64,000 nt of DNA from Paenibacillus glycinis (GTDB lineage: Bacteria > Bacillota > Bacilli > Paenibacillales > Paenibacillaceae): positions 248,001 through 312,000 of the forward strand of contig NZ_JAAAMV010000009.1 of NCBI RefSeq assembly GCF_009909185.1, read 5' to 3'. Positions 1 through 9,315 of this stretch are shown here, one piece after another (positions within the stretch are counted from its first letter, which is position 1; every line of letters starts with the position of its first letter). A model generated the notes under the pieces. The model had not been told where the DNA came from. It did no database searches and saw only the letters and a list, made by a program, of their open reading frames with translations. The position numbers and the translations under genes are program-made.

Positions 1-1119
1 ATGGATGCCGTGATCACCGCGCTCATCGCCAAGCACGATTTGCTCGGAAACGGCAAGTTTACGAATTCGGCCAAGGGCTCGGTCTATATCGTCAAGCCGA
101 AGATGCACGGCTCCGAAGAGGCCGCATTTGCAGGCGAGCTGTTCGACCGCGTGGAAGACCTTCTCGGACTTGAACGGCACACGCTCAAGATCGGGGTCAT
201 GGACGAGGAGCGTCGAACGTCCCTGAACCTGAAAGCCTGCATCCGAAGCGTGAAGGAACGGGTCGTCTTCATCAACACCGGATTCCTGGACCGCACCGGC
301 GATGAGATCCATACGTCCATGGAAGCCGGCGCAATGATTCGGAAGCACGAGATGAGAACGGCGAGATGGCTGCAGAGCTATGAACAATCGAATGTTGCCG
401 TGGGATTGGCCAGCGGGCTTCAAGGAATCGCTCAGATCGGCAAGGGAATGTGGGCGATGCCGGACTTGATGCAGGAGATGCTGAAGCTCAAAATCGGCCA
501 TCCCCGGGCCGGCGCCACCACCGCCTGGGTTCCGTCCCCGACCGCGGCCGTGCTGCATGCGCTTCATTACCATGAAGTGGACGTCACGGCGGTTCAGAAC
601 CGGTTGAAGGAGGCCTTTGCCGATCGGCGTGACGACATGCTGAGCATCCCGTTGGCGCAGAATGCCGACTGGAGCGAGACGGAAATCGCGCAAGAGCTGG
701 ACAACAACGCGCAGGGAATTCTCGGCTACGTCGTCCGCTGGGTCGAACAGGGGATCGGGTGCTCGAAAGTGCCCGACATCCACGACGTCGGACTGATGGA
801 GGACCGGGCCACGCTGCGGATATCCAGCCAGCATATCGCCAACTGGCTCCGTCACGGGATCTGCACGCGGGAGCAGGTCATGGATACGCTGAAGCGAATG
901 GCCGCCGTCGTGGACGCGCAGAACGCCGGTGATGCCGCGTATCGCCCGATGGCCGCGAATTTCGACGACTCCATTGCCTTTCAAGCTGCTTGCGAGCTTA
1001 TATTCGAAGGCGCGAGCCAGCCAAACGGGTACACGGAGCCGATTCTTCACCGCAGGAGAAGGGAATTCAAGGCGAAGCAATCGGACGCCATTCCGGCTGC
1101 GGAACGGCGCATGAAATAA
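1..1119 (+). CDS. glcB: Malate synthase G, C-terminal half (cut by window start)
   Basis: Malate synthase G condenses glyoxylate with acetyl-CoA to give malate in the cytoplasm (glyoxylate metabolism). The visible 372 residues match the second half of the roughly 720-residue enzyme: the DEERRT segment at about residues 68-73 carries the conserved active-site arginine, and MEDRATLR at about 266-273 carries the aspartate that acts as general base (Asp631 in the E. coli enzyme, from family knowledge). The NFDDSIAF and [14 protein letters not shown] segments are typical of the C-terminus. The reading frame is open at base 1, so the real start lies upstream; the ATG at base 1 is internal. An intrinsic terminator follows about 170 bases downstream. 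Confidence 0.95.
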   Translation: MDAVITALIAKHDLLGNGKFTNSAKGSVYIVKPKMHGSEEAAFAGELFDRVEDLLGLERHTLKIGVMDEERRTSLNLKACIRSVKERVVFINTGFLDRTGDEIHTSMEAGAMIRKHEMRTARWLQSYEQSNVAVGLASGLQGIAQIGKGMWAMPDLMQEMLKLKIGHPRAGATTAWVPSPTAAVLHALHYHEVDVTAVQNRLKEAFADRRDDMLSIPLAQNADWSETEIAQELDNNAQGILGYVVRWVEQGIGCSKVPDIHDVGLMEDRATLRISSQHIANWLRHGICTREQVMDTLKRMAAVVDAQNAGDAAYRPMAANFDDSIAFQAACELIFEGASQPNGYTEPILHRRRREFKAKQSDAIPAAERRMK

Positions 1120-1288
1120 CGGCTATGCCGCCGGCCGGGAGGCTGGGCGCCGGGACCGCGCGAACGCAAACGCGACTGAGCGCAAAAATCATCCATGCGT
1201 AATGTCCGACGTGTACGAACGTTCGGCGAATAGGGGGACGATCGTCTGCCGATCGGATCAGCCGGGAAGCCTGAAAGGCACGACACGA

Positions 1289-1323
1289 CAAAGCTACTGC
1301 AATTGCAGCAGCTTTGTTTTTCC
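1289..1323 (+). terminator. Intrinsic terminator after malate synthase
   Basis: CAAAGCT (1289-1295) pairs with AGCTTTG (1310-1316), with an inner CTGCAA/TTGCAG stem, followed by a T-rich run. It sits in the 291-base gap between malate synthase and the MFS remnant; nothing else was recognised in that gap. Confidence 0.8.
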
Positions 1324-1410
1324 AAGCTTATAAAAGGCGATACCAAAATGGCGTGAAAGAACTTCTATTTTCTATTTCAAATTAGTTCTTGTCAGCGATC
1401 AAGCTTACGG

Positions 1411-2256
1411 GTGCCGAGCCTTTTCACCATTTCAGGGTCGCGATGCGAAGCCGGGAAATCCGATGACAAGACGCTCGCGATCTCTACGATGCGTTCTCTC
1501 GTTTCGTTTGGATTTTTGATTGGCCCTTTAGGCGGGGCCCTGCTTTTGGGGGCGCTCTCCTATAAAGGGCTGTTTTGGGGAACGGCCGTCGTTTATCTGT
1601 CCATAGCCGCTTCCGTCATGCTGTTCCTGCCAAGCGGGCTTCACGGGAGCACAAGGAAGAACAAGGCGAAGCGCATCTCGGCGTTTCGCGATAAAAAGTT
1701 CCGGCAACCGATGTGCGCGTTTATCTTATTGTTCGCCGTCAATGCCGTCAATAGTATCAACACGCCATTATTCATCGTGAACGAGCTGCAGGGAACGCAT
1801 GCCGAGGTTGGACTGGCGGTAAGCGTTTGCGCCGGCTTGGAAATTCCCATCATGATCGTGCTAGGCGCGTTGAACAGGAAAATATCCAACCGCATGCTGA
1901 TGATTGGCGGCTGCCTGATCGCCATGCTGTATTTCTTGCTGCTAAGCGTATCCACCCAATCATGGGAGTTGATTGCGGCACAGCTCCTGCAGGCGACGTT
2001 CGTCGCGATCGTCATGGGAAACGGACTGAGTTATTTTACAGGCTTGCTGCCCCATGCTCCGGGAATCGCCACGACGTTCTATGCCAACAGCTCGACGATC
2101 GGAAGGTTAGTTGGAAGTTTGGGGAGCGGATTTATCGCGCAGTACATCGGGTTTCGCTACGTGAATGAAGTATGCCTGATCATTGCCGCTTTCGCTTTGT
2201 TGATTTTTTGGCGATCGAGAGCTCAAGCAACGGCAAGCATGGATGGAGCAGCTTGA
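1411..2256 (+). pseudogene. 5'-truncated MFS (sugar-efflux-like) transporter
   Basis: The 281 residues resemble the C-terminal two-thirds of major facilitator proteins of the SetA/sugar-efflux type, which normally have about 390-400 residues and 12 membrane helices. About eight hydrophobic helices are visible, beginning with STMRSLVSFGFLIGPLGGA (helix 5 region). The frame opens at a GTG (1411) with no good ribosome binding site, and the 90 bases upstream do not encode the missing first four helices in any frame. I infer the 5' third has been lost and the remnant is probably not functional. The alternative is a short protein used as is, which would be unusual for MFS. No partner gene is adjacent. 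Confidence 0.6.
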
Positions 2257-2354
2257 GTTTCGGTTGACTTCATTCATCGAGATGGGGGGATTTAGTGGGC
2301 GGGGGTAAGGAAGCGTCCTGGTTCGTGATCGTTCGCCTCATCGAAGCCTGCCAG

Positions 2355-2903
2355 TCATAGATTCCGATCCAACAAGCGTCCGACTTGTTGGGCCACGACG
2401 TCGGCCGGTTCCGATAACCCATCGTTAAACCACGATTCGACGATCCCTACGACCGCGTTTCCAAAAAAATGCAACAAAACATCCTTGCTTAAGCCTTGAT
2501 TTACGCCCTCGCTTACGTTCAGATGATGCGCTAACCGTTCGATTACAAACGCAAAGAAACGGCTGCGGAAGGAGGCGGCTTCTTTACTTTGCAGCATCGA
2601 CGAAAAAAAAGCATGCTTGCGCTCTAGATAAGCAAACCATATGGAGCCGCCCTCGGCAAAACTCATTTCGCTTCCCGCCGTTTCGCAGATAGTCCTTAGT
2701 TCGTTGATATGTTCCAAAATGATGTGATCCAAAAGATCGTATTTATCCAGGTAATGGAGATAAATCGTTCTTCGGCCAACATTGGCCCGGCTTGAAATAT
2801 CCCCGATCGTGATTTGATCGAACTTTTTTTCGGTCATCAATGCGATAAGAGCGCTCTTGATTGCTTCTTGGGACTTCAGTATTCTTCTATCTGCCGTAGA
2901 CAT
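2355..2903 (-). CDS. TetR-family transcriptional regulator
   Basis: A 182-residue regulator with an N-terminal helix-turn-helix (residues about 8-55; ITIGDISSRANVGRRTIYLHY is the recognition region) and a variable helical ligand domain. The ATG at 2903 is preferred over upstream starts because it has a GGAGG site six bases ahead, and because an extension to 2978 would cover the palindrome at 2952-2965. It is transcribed divergently from the luciferase-like monooxygenase at 3128, which suggests it represses that gene and itself in response to a small molecule. The ligand cannot be read from the sequence. Confidence 0.88.
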   Translation of the reverse strand: MSTADRRILKSQEAIKSALIALMTEKKFDQITIGDISSRANVGRRTIYLHYLDKYDLLDHIILEHINELRTICETAGSEMSFAEGGSIWFAYLERKHAFFSSMLQSKEAASFRSRFFAFVIERLAHHLNVSEGVNQGLSKDVLLHFFGNAVVGIVESWFNDGLSEPADVVAQQVGRLLDRNL

Positions 2904-2951
2904 GATGATCCTCCAAAAAATCCTCGCTATTCGCGCAATGTCAAGCCATTT

Positions 2952-2965
2952 GTGCATTAATGCAC
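2952..2965. promoter_or_regulatory. Perfect 14-bp palindrome, likely TetR operator
   Basis: GTGCATTAATGCAC is its own reverse complement and lies in the 224-bp divergent spacer between the TetR gene and the LLM monooxygenase, 49 bp upstream of the regulator start. Position and symmetry fit an autoregulatory TetR site; the binding itself is inferred. Confidence 0.55.
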
Positions 2966-3127
2966 CCATCGTCGCCATCTGGTCATTGAAGCGATTCTGT
3001 TTCCGATTATAATCAGTTGTGCAACCCTATAGCAAGATGCATGTCTCATGGCATGCTTTTGACCGCAATAAACAGCTGAAGCTAATTATTTCGACATTTC
3101 GGCCACAACGACTTCGAGGTGAACATC

Positions 3128-4132
3128 ATGTTAAAACTTGGCATCTTAGACCAATCTCTTGTCGGAGAGGGCCATACTGCCATCGAGACCCTTGCCGCAA
3201 CTACCCGGTTGGCCATTGAAGCCGACACTATGGGGTACTCGCGATATTGGGTGTCCGAGCACCACGGCTCCAAAGGACTCGCCCACTCCAGCCCGGAGGT
3301 GCTCATCGGTTATCTCGCTTCGCATACTAACCGGATTCGCGTTGGTTCAGGCGGTATTATGATGCCCCATTACAGCGCATATAAGGTTGCCGAGAACTTT
3401 AAGCTGTTGGAAGCTCTGTACCCCGGCCGAATCGATCTCGGCATCGGCCATGCAACCGGCAGTCTTCCCTTGGCGACAAGCGTTCTTCAGGAAGGGCGCG
3501 ACCCGGAAAATAACTATTCGCGACAGGTCGGCGATCTCGTGGCTTACCTGCATGATGCCATGCCGGCCAATCATCGCTTTCCCGAGCTTGTCGCTTCTCC
3601 TTCGGTGCCAACCGCGCCGGAGCTGTGGTTGCTTGGTTCAAGCGGCAAAACGGCCGAGCTTGCCGCCGAGGTTGGCGCGTCTTACGCGTTTGCCCACTTT
3701 ATCATCTTTGCTGCCGGCGGCCCTGAAGCGACCGCGTTGTATCGCGAGCGATTTAAGCCTACCTTGATGAAGAGCAAGTCGCAATCCTTGGCTGCCGTCA
3801 TCGTCATCTGCGCCGACACGGAAGAGGAAGCGCGGAAACTGGATTCCAGCGTAGCGTTATATTACCAGGAACTAGCAAAGGGCAAGGAAATACCGTTCTT
3901 TCCTACGGTCGAAACTGCCGAGCGCTACCCTTACACGGAAGACGAACTCGAGAAGCTCAAAGCCGGTCGCGCAAAACGAGTGGTCGGCAATCCCGAGCAA
4001 GTCAAGCAAGGACTCACGATGCTGGCCGAGGAGTACCAGGCCCATGAATTGCTCCTGTTATCGCCGATTCATGATGTTGAAGCGAGACTACGATCTTATC
4101 GACTCCTTGCAAAAGCTTTCGGCATGCAATAA
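3128..4132 (+). CDS. LLM-class flavin-dependent oxidoreductase (luciferase-like)
   Basis: A 334-residue TIM-barrel flavoprotein of the luciferase-like monooxygenase superfamily, closest in layout to the MsnO8-type group. The features seen are LGILDQSLVGEG at the first strand, the YWVSEHHGS segment near residue 40-48 and RIRVGSGGIMMPHYSAYKVAENF near 70-95, all standard for the family. These enzymes use reduced FMN and oxygen on varied small molecules; the substrate is unknown here. The ATG at 3128 is chosen because a GAGGTGA site (3116-3122) is correctly spaced for it; a GTG at 3119 overlaps that site. It is paired with the divergent TetR gene, suggesting substrate-inducible expression. Confidence 0.9.
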   Translation: MLKLGILDQSLVGEGHTAIETLAATTRLAIEADTMGYSRYWVSEHHGSKGLAHSSPEVLIGYLASHTNRIRVGSGGIMMPHYSAYKVAENFKLLEALYPGRIDLGIGHATGSLPLATSVLQEGRDPENNYSRQVGDLVAYLHDAMPANHRFPELVASPSVPTAPELWLLGSSGKTAELAAEVGASYAFAHFIIFAAGGPEATALYRERFKPTLMKSKSQSLAAVIVICADTEEEARKLDSSVALYYQELAKGKEIPFFPTVETAERYPYTEDELEKLKAGRAKRVVGNPEQVKQGLTMLAEEYQAHELLLLSPIHDVEARLRSYRLLAKAFGMQ

Positions 4133-4239
4133 ACAGGCTCATTCGAAATCCTATATTCCAGCGGAGATTATTTACGGGATTGAACGATTTTCTTGCCTGC
4201 GAATAGAGTATTAGAACAGCTCGGAAAGGGGAAGCGCTC

Positions 4240-5232
4240 ATGGCAACCATTACGGTAGCGGCAGTCGGCGACCTGCTGATGCGAGGGGTCATCATCGAGT
4301 CGGCAAGGCGTACAAACCGAACCGATCAGAAGGAAAGCTACGCGTTTCGGCCGATATTCGCGAAGGTCAATTCCCGTCTCAGAAAGCCTGACGTGACGAT
4401 CGGCAACCTGGAGACGACCTTTTCCGGAAAGCGGTGGTTCGCGCAAGGCGCCGGGAAACCTTACAAATACGAACGGGTAAGCCGCTTTGGCAACCCCATG
4501 TTCAATTGTCCGGATGCGCTCGCCCGTGACTTGAAGCAGATCGGCTTCGATGTCCTGACGACGGCGAACAATCACTGCATGGACGGAGGCCCGGCCGGCT
4601 TGAAGCGAACGCTGCGCGTGCTCGACCGGCACGGTCTGCGTCACACGGGCACTGCCCGTTCGCCTAAGGAATCGAGGCGTCTGCTCATCGTTCGCGCCAA
4701 GGGAATCAAGCTCGGCATTCTCGCCTACACATACGGAACGAATAAGTTTTCGGTACCGGACCCATGGCTCGTGAATCGAATCCGAGACGACCGCATTCTG
4801 GCGGATCTAAGGCGGATGAAGAAAAGGACGGATGCCGTTCTCGTCTGCATGCACTTCGGAACGGAATACAAGCGCACTCCGAATGACCGGCAGCGACGCC
4901 TTGTCCGGCTGCTGTTCGAGCATGGCGCTAATGCCGTGATCGGCGCGCATCCCCATGTTCTCCAACCCGTTACGACGAGCAAGATCAAAGACGTCGACGG
5001 CAAGGTTCGCACGCGAGTCGCCGCTTATTCGCTTGGCAACTTCGTCTCGGACCGGTTGTACGGAAACGTACACACGCTGAGCGGAATGATTTTGACGCTG
5101 TCCTTTCGGAAGGATCGCAGCGGGAAGACCGATATCACGAAAGTCCGGAAGCTCCGAACGACCTCCAAGCAGAGCAAAGCGAATGGGCGGTCCGTATTCC
5201 GAATCGTTCCGCATGCATCCTCCAAATCCTAG
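4240..5232 (+). CDS. CapA-family metallophosphatase-like protein
   Basis: A 330-residue protein with the full set of CapA/PgsA motifs: AVGDLLM near residue 8-14, IGNLETTF near 53-60, TTANNHCMDGG near 108-118, VCMHFGTEY near 203-211 and GAHPHVLQP near 232-240. The family has a calcineurin-like fold and is linked to poly-gamma-glutamate capsule synthesis or anchoring. Canonical capsule CapA proteins have an N-terminal membrane anchor; this one has none, so a cytoplasmic or non-capsule role is likely. It is not beside capB/capC genes and appears to be monocistronic, with a terminator about 90 bases downstream. Confidence 0.85.
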   Translation: MATITVAAVGDLLMRGVIIESARRTNRTDQKESYAFRPIFAKVNSRLRKPDVTIGNLETTFSGKRWFAQGAGKPYKYERVSRFGNPMFNCPDALARDLKQIGFDVLTTANNHCMDGGPAGLKRTLRVLDRHGLRHTGTARSPKESRRLLIVRAKGIKLGILAYTYGTNKFSVPDPWLVNRIRDDRILADLRRMKKRTDAVLVCMHFGTEYKRTPNDRQRRLVRLLFEHGANAVIGAHPHVLQPVTTSKIKDVDGKVRTRVAAYSLGNFVSDRLYGNVHTLSGMILTLSFRKDRSGKTDITKVRKLRTTSKQSKANGRSVFRIVPHASSKS

Positions 5233-5323
5233 CGACGATTTCGATGCCGTAGTCCCATCGGCACATGGAAACCCGGAGCAATTCCCATGCCAGGTCGGTA
5301 CGGGAGCACGACAACCCGGGATA

Positions 5324-5363
5324 GCCGGCACAAGCCCCTGACAGGCAGGTGCCGGTTTTGTTT
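5324..5363 (+). terminator. Intrinsic terminator after capA-like gene
   Basis: CCGGCAC (5325-5331) pairs with GTGCCGG (5349-5355), followed by TTTTGTTT. The hairpin overlaps the only upstream start codon (GTG 5349) of the short frame that follows. Confidence 0.65.
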
Positions 5364-5436
5364 GCGCGGATAGAAATCGCGGTCTGCATTGCTCGTAAGC
5401 TAAATGCTCTTAGATCGTACAAGGGCGGTGGACTTG

Positions 5437-5657
5437 CTTTGGATGACGGAAACAAGAATGACGAGCTCGATGCATACGCCTCGCTGGAAGGCTTGGTATC
5501 CAAGCATCGCGATATCGCGCATATTCATATCGATGGACATTTCGCGGAACTTCGGCAGGGCAGCGACTATGTACTAAAGCCGGGTCAACTCATTGAAGCC
5601 GCCGTTCATTCGCTTGACGAACGCGGGTTAATGAAAGCGAATGGTCGATACTCGTAG
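5437..5657 (+). CDS. Possible small hypothetical protein or gene remnant
   Basis: An open frame encoding about 72 residues if started at TTG 5437, which follows a GGCGGTGG stretch. The frame extends up to GTG 5349, but that start lies inside a terminator stem. The sequence has a plausible protein composition (charged N-terminus; HIHIDGHFAEL and LKPGQLIEAAVHSL segments), but I recognise no family. It lies alone between two terminators, in the 563-base stretch after the capA-like gene; it may be a leftover of a larger gene. No partner or promoter was identified. Confidence 0.3.
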
Positions 5658-5690
5658 TGGCCAGGAATAAGTATGGGTTGGAAAAAGGCT

Positions 5691-5726
5691 GGACCAAGGC
5701 GCATGAGACGCCTTGGTCCATTTTTT
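5691..5726. terminator. Intrinsic terminator between convergent genes
   Basis: An 11-bp perfect stem, GGACCAAGGCG (5691-5701) with CGCCTTGGTCC (5709-5719), and a 7-base loop, followed by ATTTTTT. It would end rightward transcription before the leftward TetR gene. Confidence 0.85.
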
Positions 5727-5795
5727 ATCAGTGGCGCCAATGAACTCATTAACGCAAGCGAGTCCGTGATCCATCAGCGATGTCTTATTGTGTAA

Positions 5796-6407
5796 TCAAT
5801 CTCGCAGACCTTTGATCAGCGCGTCCACGTATTTTTCGCTTTCTTTGCCGATGTCGTAGTCGGCTTCGGAAAGACACCACGTGATGCAGGCGCCTGTCAA
5901 GAAAGAGTAAACATAATTCACGATTTCTTCGGTGGATAGATCTTTTCTGAATACGGACTGCGATCTTCCCTCGTCGATCGTGTCGAATAACAACTCCTGT
6001 TTGATGCAGTCCGAAAAGAACGAGCCTTCGCTTGATTTAAGGGAGAGGTAGACGATATAAGTGAGCTTGGTAAGTTCCTCGCCGACGATGACGGGAAATT
6101 CAAGCGCGACCATGATAAACGTTTTAAGTTTGTCGGCGGGAGAAGCCTCTTTATTCTCCCGGATGTACGTTCCGAAATTCTCTTCCATATATTCGGACAT
6201 ATCGTCCCGGTACAATTTTTTGACGATGTCCTCTTTGGACTTATAGTAGATATAGAATGTCCCTTTGGAAATCTCGCATTTCTCGCAAATTTCATCGACC
6301 GTAACGTTGTTATATCCCTTGGAGAGGATGAGCTCTTTCGCGACTGCGAATATTTTTTTCTTTGTCGCTTTTCCTTTCAATTGCCGGCTCGTTTCTTTTT
6401 TGAGCAT
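5796..6407 (-). CDS. TetR-family transcriptional regulator
   Basis: A 203-residue TetR protein: basic N-terminus, helix-turn-helix at about residues 15-60 (VTVDEICEKCEISKGTFYIYY), then a helical effector domain of the type in which the signal is usually a hydrophobic small molecule. It is divergent from the NADP-dependent oxidoreductase at 6551 and separated from it by a strong promoter overlapped by a 15-bp inverted repeat, so it very probably represses that gene. Its codon use is more AT-rich than the neighbouring TetR at 11847. Confidence 0.9.
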   Translation of the reverse strand: MLKKETSRQLKGKATKKKIFAVAKELILSKGYNNVTVDEICEKCEISKGTFYIYYKSKEDIVKKLYRDDMSEYMEENFGTYIRENKEASPADKLKTFIMVALEFPVIVGEELTKLTYIVYLSLKSSEGSFFSDCIKQELLFDTIDEGRSQSVFRKDLSTEEIVNYVYSFLTGACITWCLSEADYDIGKESEKYVDALIKGLRD

Positions 6408-6450
6408 CCCAATTCACCCCACGCTTAAACTATAACGCATGTTCGGGGAT

Positions 6451-6480
6451 TTGACAAAATAAATATGACCGTAGTATGAT
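6451..6480 (+). promoter_or_regulatory. Sigma-A-type promoter of the oxidoreductase
   Basis: TTGACA (6451-6456) and TATGAT (6475-6480) are separated by 18 bases, 71 bases upstream of the start codon at 6551. The left arm of the inverted repeat at 6461-6509 fills the spacer, so a bound repressor would block polymerase. Confidence 0.65.
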
Positions 6481-6509
6481 GACTTCAGTCAATGACTACG
6501 GTCATATTT
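6461..6509. promoter_or_regulatory. Paired TetR operator: 15-bp inverted repeat
   Basis: AAATATGACCGTAGT (6461-6475) and ACTACGGTCATATTT (6495-6509) are perfect inverted copies. Each arm contains a TGAC-N4-GTCA-like core (TGACTACGGTCA at 6493-6504 is itself a near-dyad), so this may be two dimer sites about three helical turns apart. It covers the promoter of the 6551 gene. Confidence 0.65.
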
Positions 6510-6550
6510 GACTAACAGCACAAAAAACCTAAGAAAGAAGGTCGTTCAAT

Positions 6551-7411
6551 ATGAAAATTTCCATTGTCGGAACGGGGAATGTCGGAGGAAGCCTAGCCCG
6601 GATTTTCACGCGAAAAGGCCATGCGGTTACGATCGCCAATTCAAGTCAATCCCCGGCGCTGCACCAATTAGCCAAGGAGATTGGCGCAACGCCTGCAACG
6701 GTCCAGGATGCAGCTAAAGGGGCCGACGTCATTATTATCGCTATTCCTACGAAAGCAATTCCCGATTTGCCCGCGACATTCCTCGATCAAATCGCTCCGG
6801 GAGCGGTTGTGATCGATGCCGGCAATTATTATCCTTTGCACCGCGACGGCGCAATCGAGCCCATCGAGAACGGTTTGCCCGAGAGCCGCTGGGTCGAGCA
6901 GCAAATCAAGCATCCGGTCATCAAAACGTTCAATGCCACGAACTGGTATAACCTGACCGAGGAAATTCAATCGGGACTGACTCGCCGCTTTGCTTTGCCC
7001 GTGTCCGGCGATGACGCTGCGGCGAAGGCAATCGTATCCCAGTTGGTAGCCGAGGCAGGCTTCGATCCCGTAGATGCAGGCGGGCTTGACGAATCCTGGC
7101 GCCAGCAGCCCGGATCGCCTGCTTATTGCACGGATCTTGGCGCCGAAGACCTGCGTAAAGCGCTATCCCAAGCAACCCAGGAGCGGAAACCGGAATCGTC
7201 GGGCGTCCGCGCGAGCGAAGAAGAACTGAAAGCGGCAAGGGAGATGTCGATCGCGTTTTTCAAGAGCTTCGACGACGCGATTCAAGTTCTGGCGGAATCG
7301 AACAAATGGTCCAATGCAGCTGCAACGAAGGGAATCGTCGATCAATTTATGTCGGGCAAAAACCCGGGAGAAATTCTGGCCCACGTATTCGAGCATAAAC
7401 GATTGGCCTAA
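6551..7411 (+). CDS. NADP-binding oxidoreductase, F420-reductase-like
   Basis: A 286-residue protein with an N-terminal Rossmann domain of the NADPH-dependent F420-reductase type: KISIVGTGNVGGSLARIF at residues 2-19 is the dinucleotide loop, and IIIAIPTKAIPDL, VVIDAGNYYPL and VIKTFNATNWYNL mark the following strands. The C-terminal part is helical and variable. Homologous domains are widespread in bacteria that lack F420, so the real substrate is probably a different carbonyl or quinone compound. The ATG has a ribosome site (AAAGAAGG) seven to eight bases upstream. It is controlled most likely by the divergent TetR protein. Confidence 0.85.
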   Translation: MKISIVGTGNVGGSLARIFTRKGHAVTIANSSQSPALHQLAKEIGATPATVQDAAKGADVIIIAIPTKAIPDLPATFLDQIAPGAVVIDAGNYYPLHRDGAIEPIENGLPESRWVEQQIKHPVIKTFNATNWYNLTEEIQSGLTRRFALPVSGDDAAAKAIVSQLVAEAGFDPVDAGGLDESWRQQPGSPAYCTDLGAEDLRKALSQATQERKPESSGVRASEEELKAAREMSIAFFKSFDDAIQVLAESNKWSNAAATKGIVDQFMSGKNPGEILAHVFEHKRLA

Positions 7412-7440
7412 GCAAGGTTGGGGAATCACGCTAACCGCAT

Positions 7441-7486
7441 GCAGAAAAGCGCAACTGGCGAATAAAGCCGTTGCGCTTTTTGCTGC
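7441..7486. terminator. Bidirectional terminator between convergent genes
   Basis: AAAAGCGCAAC (7445-7455) pairs with GTTGCGCTTTTT (7470-7481), with A-rich and T-rich flanks on the two sides. It serves both the rightward oxidoreductase and the leftward ars operon. Confidence 0.8.
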
Positions 7487-7540
7487 CTATATGGATAGTT
7501 GGCGAAGGTCAGGTACATGCGTTGACCGTTGAAGTCGAGG

Positions 7541-7966
7541 TTATTCGCCGTGCGTCAAGAATTGTTCGATGCGGGTTTTAATGGCGTCGCGCACGTTCCG
7601 GAATCGAGTCATTATCTCTTCTTCCGTCCCGGTCGCTTTGGCGGGATCCTCGAAGCCCCAATGCCATTTGACAACCTTCTTGTTCATGATTACGGGGCAA
7701 TGCTCGTCGGCATGCCCACAAAGCGTAATGACGTACGTTGCGCGGTTTAACGTCTCCGTATCGATGACATCGGAACTATTGCCGCTGATATCAATGCCGG
7801 CTTCATTCATGACCAGAACGGCACGAGGATTCAATCCGTGCGCTTCAAGCCCTGCGCTTTTCACTTCGTATTTGTCGCTTCCGAGGGCGTTCAGGAAGCC
7901 GTCGGCGATTTGGCTGCGGCAAGAATTGCCCGTACATAGAAAATAAACAAGCGGTTTGTTGCTCAT
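7541..7966 (-). CDS. arsC: Thioredoxin-coupled arsenate reductase
   Basis: A 141-residue low-molecular-weight-phosphatase-fold arsenate reductase that converts arsenate to arsenite for export by ArsB. The P-loop CTGNSCRS carries the nucleophile Cys11, and Cys83 and Cys90 in [11 protein letters not shown] complete the thioredoxin-linked redox relay (Cys10/82/89 in the Staphylococcus enzyme, from family knowledge). It is the third gene of the leftward arsR-arsB-arsC operon, 43 bases after arsB, with an AAGGGG site before its ATG. All catalytic residues are present, so it should be active. Confidence 0.96.
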   Translation of the reverse strand: MSNKPLVYFLCTGNSCRSQIADGFLNALGSDKYEVKSAGLEAHGLNPRAVLVMNEAGIDISGNSSDVIDTETLNRATYVITLCGHADEHCPVIMNKKVVKWHWGFEDPAKATGTEEEIMTRFRNVRDAIKTRIEQFLTHGE

Positions 7967-8009
7967 TTTGAAATGCCCCTTCGCGATTGAAATGTTGGTT
8001 TACGAAATA

Positions 8010-9302
8010 TCAGCCTGCGATTATTAGCCAAAGATAAAGTCCGGATAGCGTTATGAACAACACCGGAACCGTTAGAATAATGCCGGTCTTGAAGTAAGCG
8101 CCCCAAGAGATCTTCACGCCTTTGCCGGCTAGCACATGCAGCCAGAGCAAGGTGGCGAGCGACCCGATCGGCGTAATCTTGGGACCCAAATCGGATCCGA
8201 TTACGTTCGCATAGATGAACGCCTCGCGCATGATGCCCGTCGGGTTCGTACCGCGAATGGCCAGCGCATCGATCATGACGGTCGGCATGTTGTTCATGAT
8301 GGAGGAAAGAAGGGCCGCGATGAAACCGGAACCTACGGTTGCGACGAACAATCCTTGTTCGCCGGTCCATTCGAAGAGCTTGCCCAGCTCATCCGTCAAG
8401 CCGGCATTACGAAGACCATAAACGACGACGTACATGCCGATCGAGAAGACAACCACCGTCCACGGTGCGCCTTTCACCAGCTTCCAAGCATGGATTTCTC
8501 GGCTCCTCCTGGCAAAGAACATGAACACAAGTGCCGCTGCGCCCGCAAAGACGGATACCGGCACCTCGATAAACTCGCTCGTTAAATACGCGAGGAGAAG
8601 GACGGCCAAGATGAACCAAGAGATCTTGAATAATCGCCTATCCTTAATCGCATCGACCGGTTTCTTCAGCTGAGCCAGATTATAATGCTTCGGTATGCTT
8701 CTCCGGTAGAAAAGGAAGAGCACGAGCAAGCTGGCCGCGACCGAGAAGAGCGTCGGAACGATCATCCGACTGGCGTACGCCGCAAATCCCACGCCGAAGA
8801 AGTCCGAGGACACGATATTCACGAGGTTGCTGACGACGAGCGGAAGCGAAGCGGTATCGGAGATGAAGCCACTTGCCATGATGAAGGGAAGAATCATGCG
8901 TTCATCAAACTTCAGCGCCCGGACCATCGCCAGAACGATCGGGGTCAAGATGAGCGCGGCGCCGTCATTTGCGAAGAATGCGGCAACCGCGGCACCGAGC
9001 AGGATGACATAGACGAACATGAGATGGCCGTTCCCTTTGGCGAAACGAGCCATGTGAAGCGCTGCCCACTCGAAGAAACCAATCGCATCGAGTATAAGCG
9101 AGATCAGAATAACGGCCACGAACGCAAGCGTGGCGTTCCAAACGATTCGGGTAACGTCCCCTACGTCGTGAAAATTGACGACGCCGAAGATCAGAGCGAG
9201 GACGGCGCCTCCGCAAGCGGACCAGCCGATGCTGAGGCCTCTCGGCTGCCAGATAACGAATACTAACGTGACAAGAAAAATAATCGACGCAATTGCCGGC
9301 AT
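8010..9302 (-). CDS. arsB: Arsenite efflux permease ArsB
   Basis: A 430-residue, roughly 12-helix integral membrane protein of the ArsB/NhaD superfamily, the usual length for ArsB. The segments [38 protein letters not shown] and [18 protein letters not shown] are characteristic of ArsB. It exports arsenite and antimonite, driven by the membrane potential or, if an ArsA were present, by ATP; no arsA gene is in the window. It lies between arsR and arsC, with GGGAGGAA ahead of the ATG and a 13-base gap from arsR. Confidence 0.95.
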   Translation of the reverse strand: MPAIASIIFLVTLVFVIWQPRGLSIGWSACGGAVLALIFGVVNFHDVGDVTRIVWNATLAFVAVILISLILDAIGFFEWAALHMARFAKGNGHLMFVYVILLGAAVAAFFANDGAALILTPIVLAMVRALKFDERMILPFIMASGFISDTASLPLVVSNLVNIVSSDFFGVGFAAYASRMIVPTLFSVAASLLVLFLFYRRSIPKHYNLAQLKKPVDAIKDRRLFKISWFILAVLLLAYLTSEFIEVPVSVFAGAAALVFMFFARRSREIHAWKLVKGAPWTVVVFSIGMYVVVYGLRNAGLTDELGKLFEWTGEQGLFVATVGSGFIAALLSSIMNNMPTVMIDALAIRGTNPTGIMREAFIYANVIGSDLGPKITPIGSLATLLWLHVLAGKGVKISWGAYFKTGIILTVPVLFITLSGLYLWLIIAG

Positions 9303-9315
9303 AGTTCCTCCCGAA

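Noticed and set aside
4240-5232. A capsule (poly-gamma-glutamate) operon
   Set aside because: Only a CapA-like gene without a membrane anchor is present; no CapB, CapC or CapD partner is near.
8136-9266. Plus-strand frames under arsB
   Set aside because: Charged, low-complexity shadow proteins opposite a conserved membrane protein.
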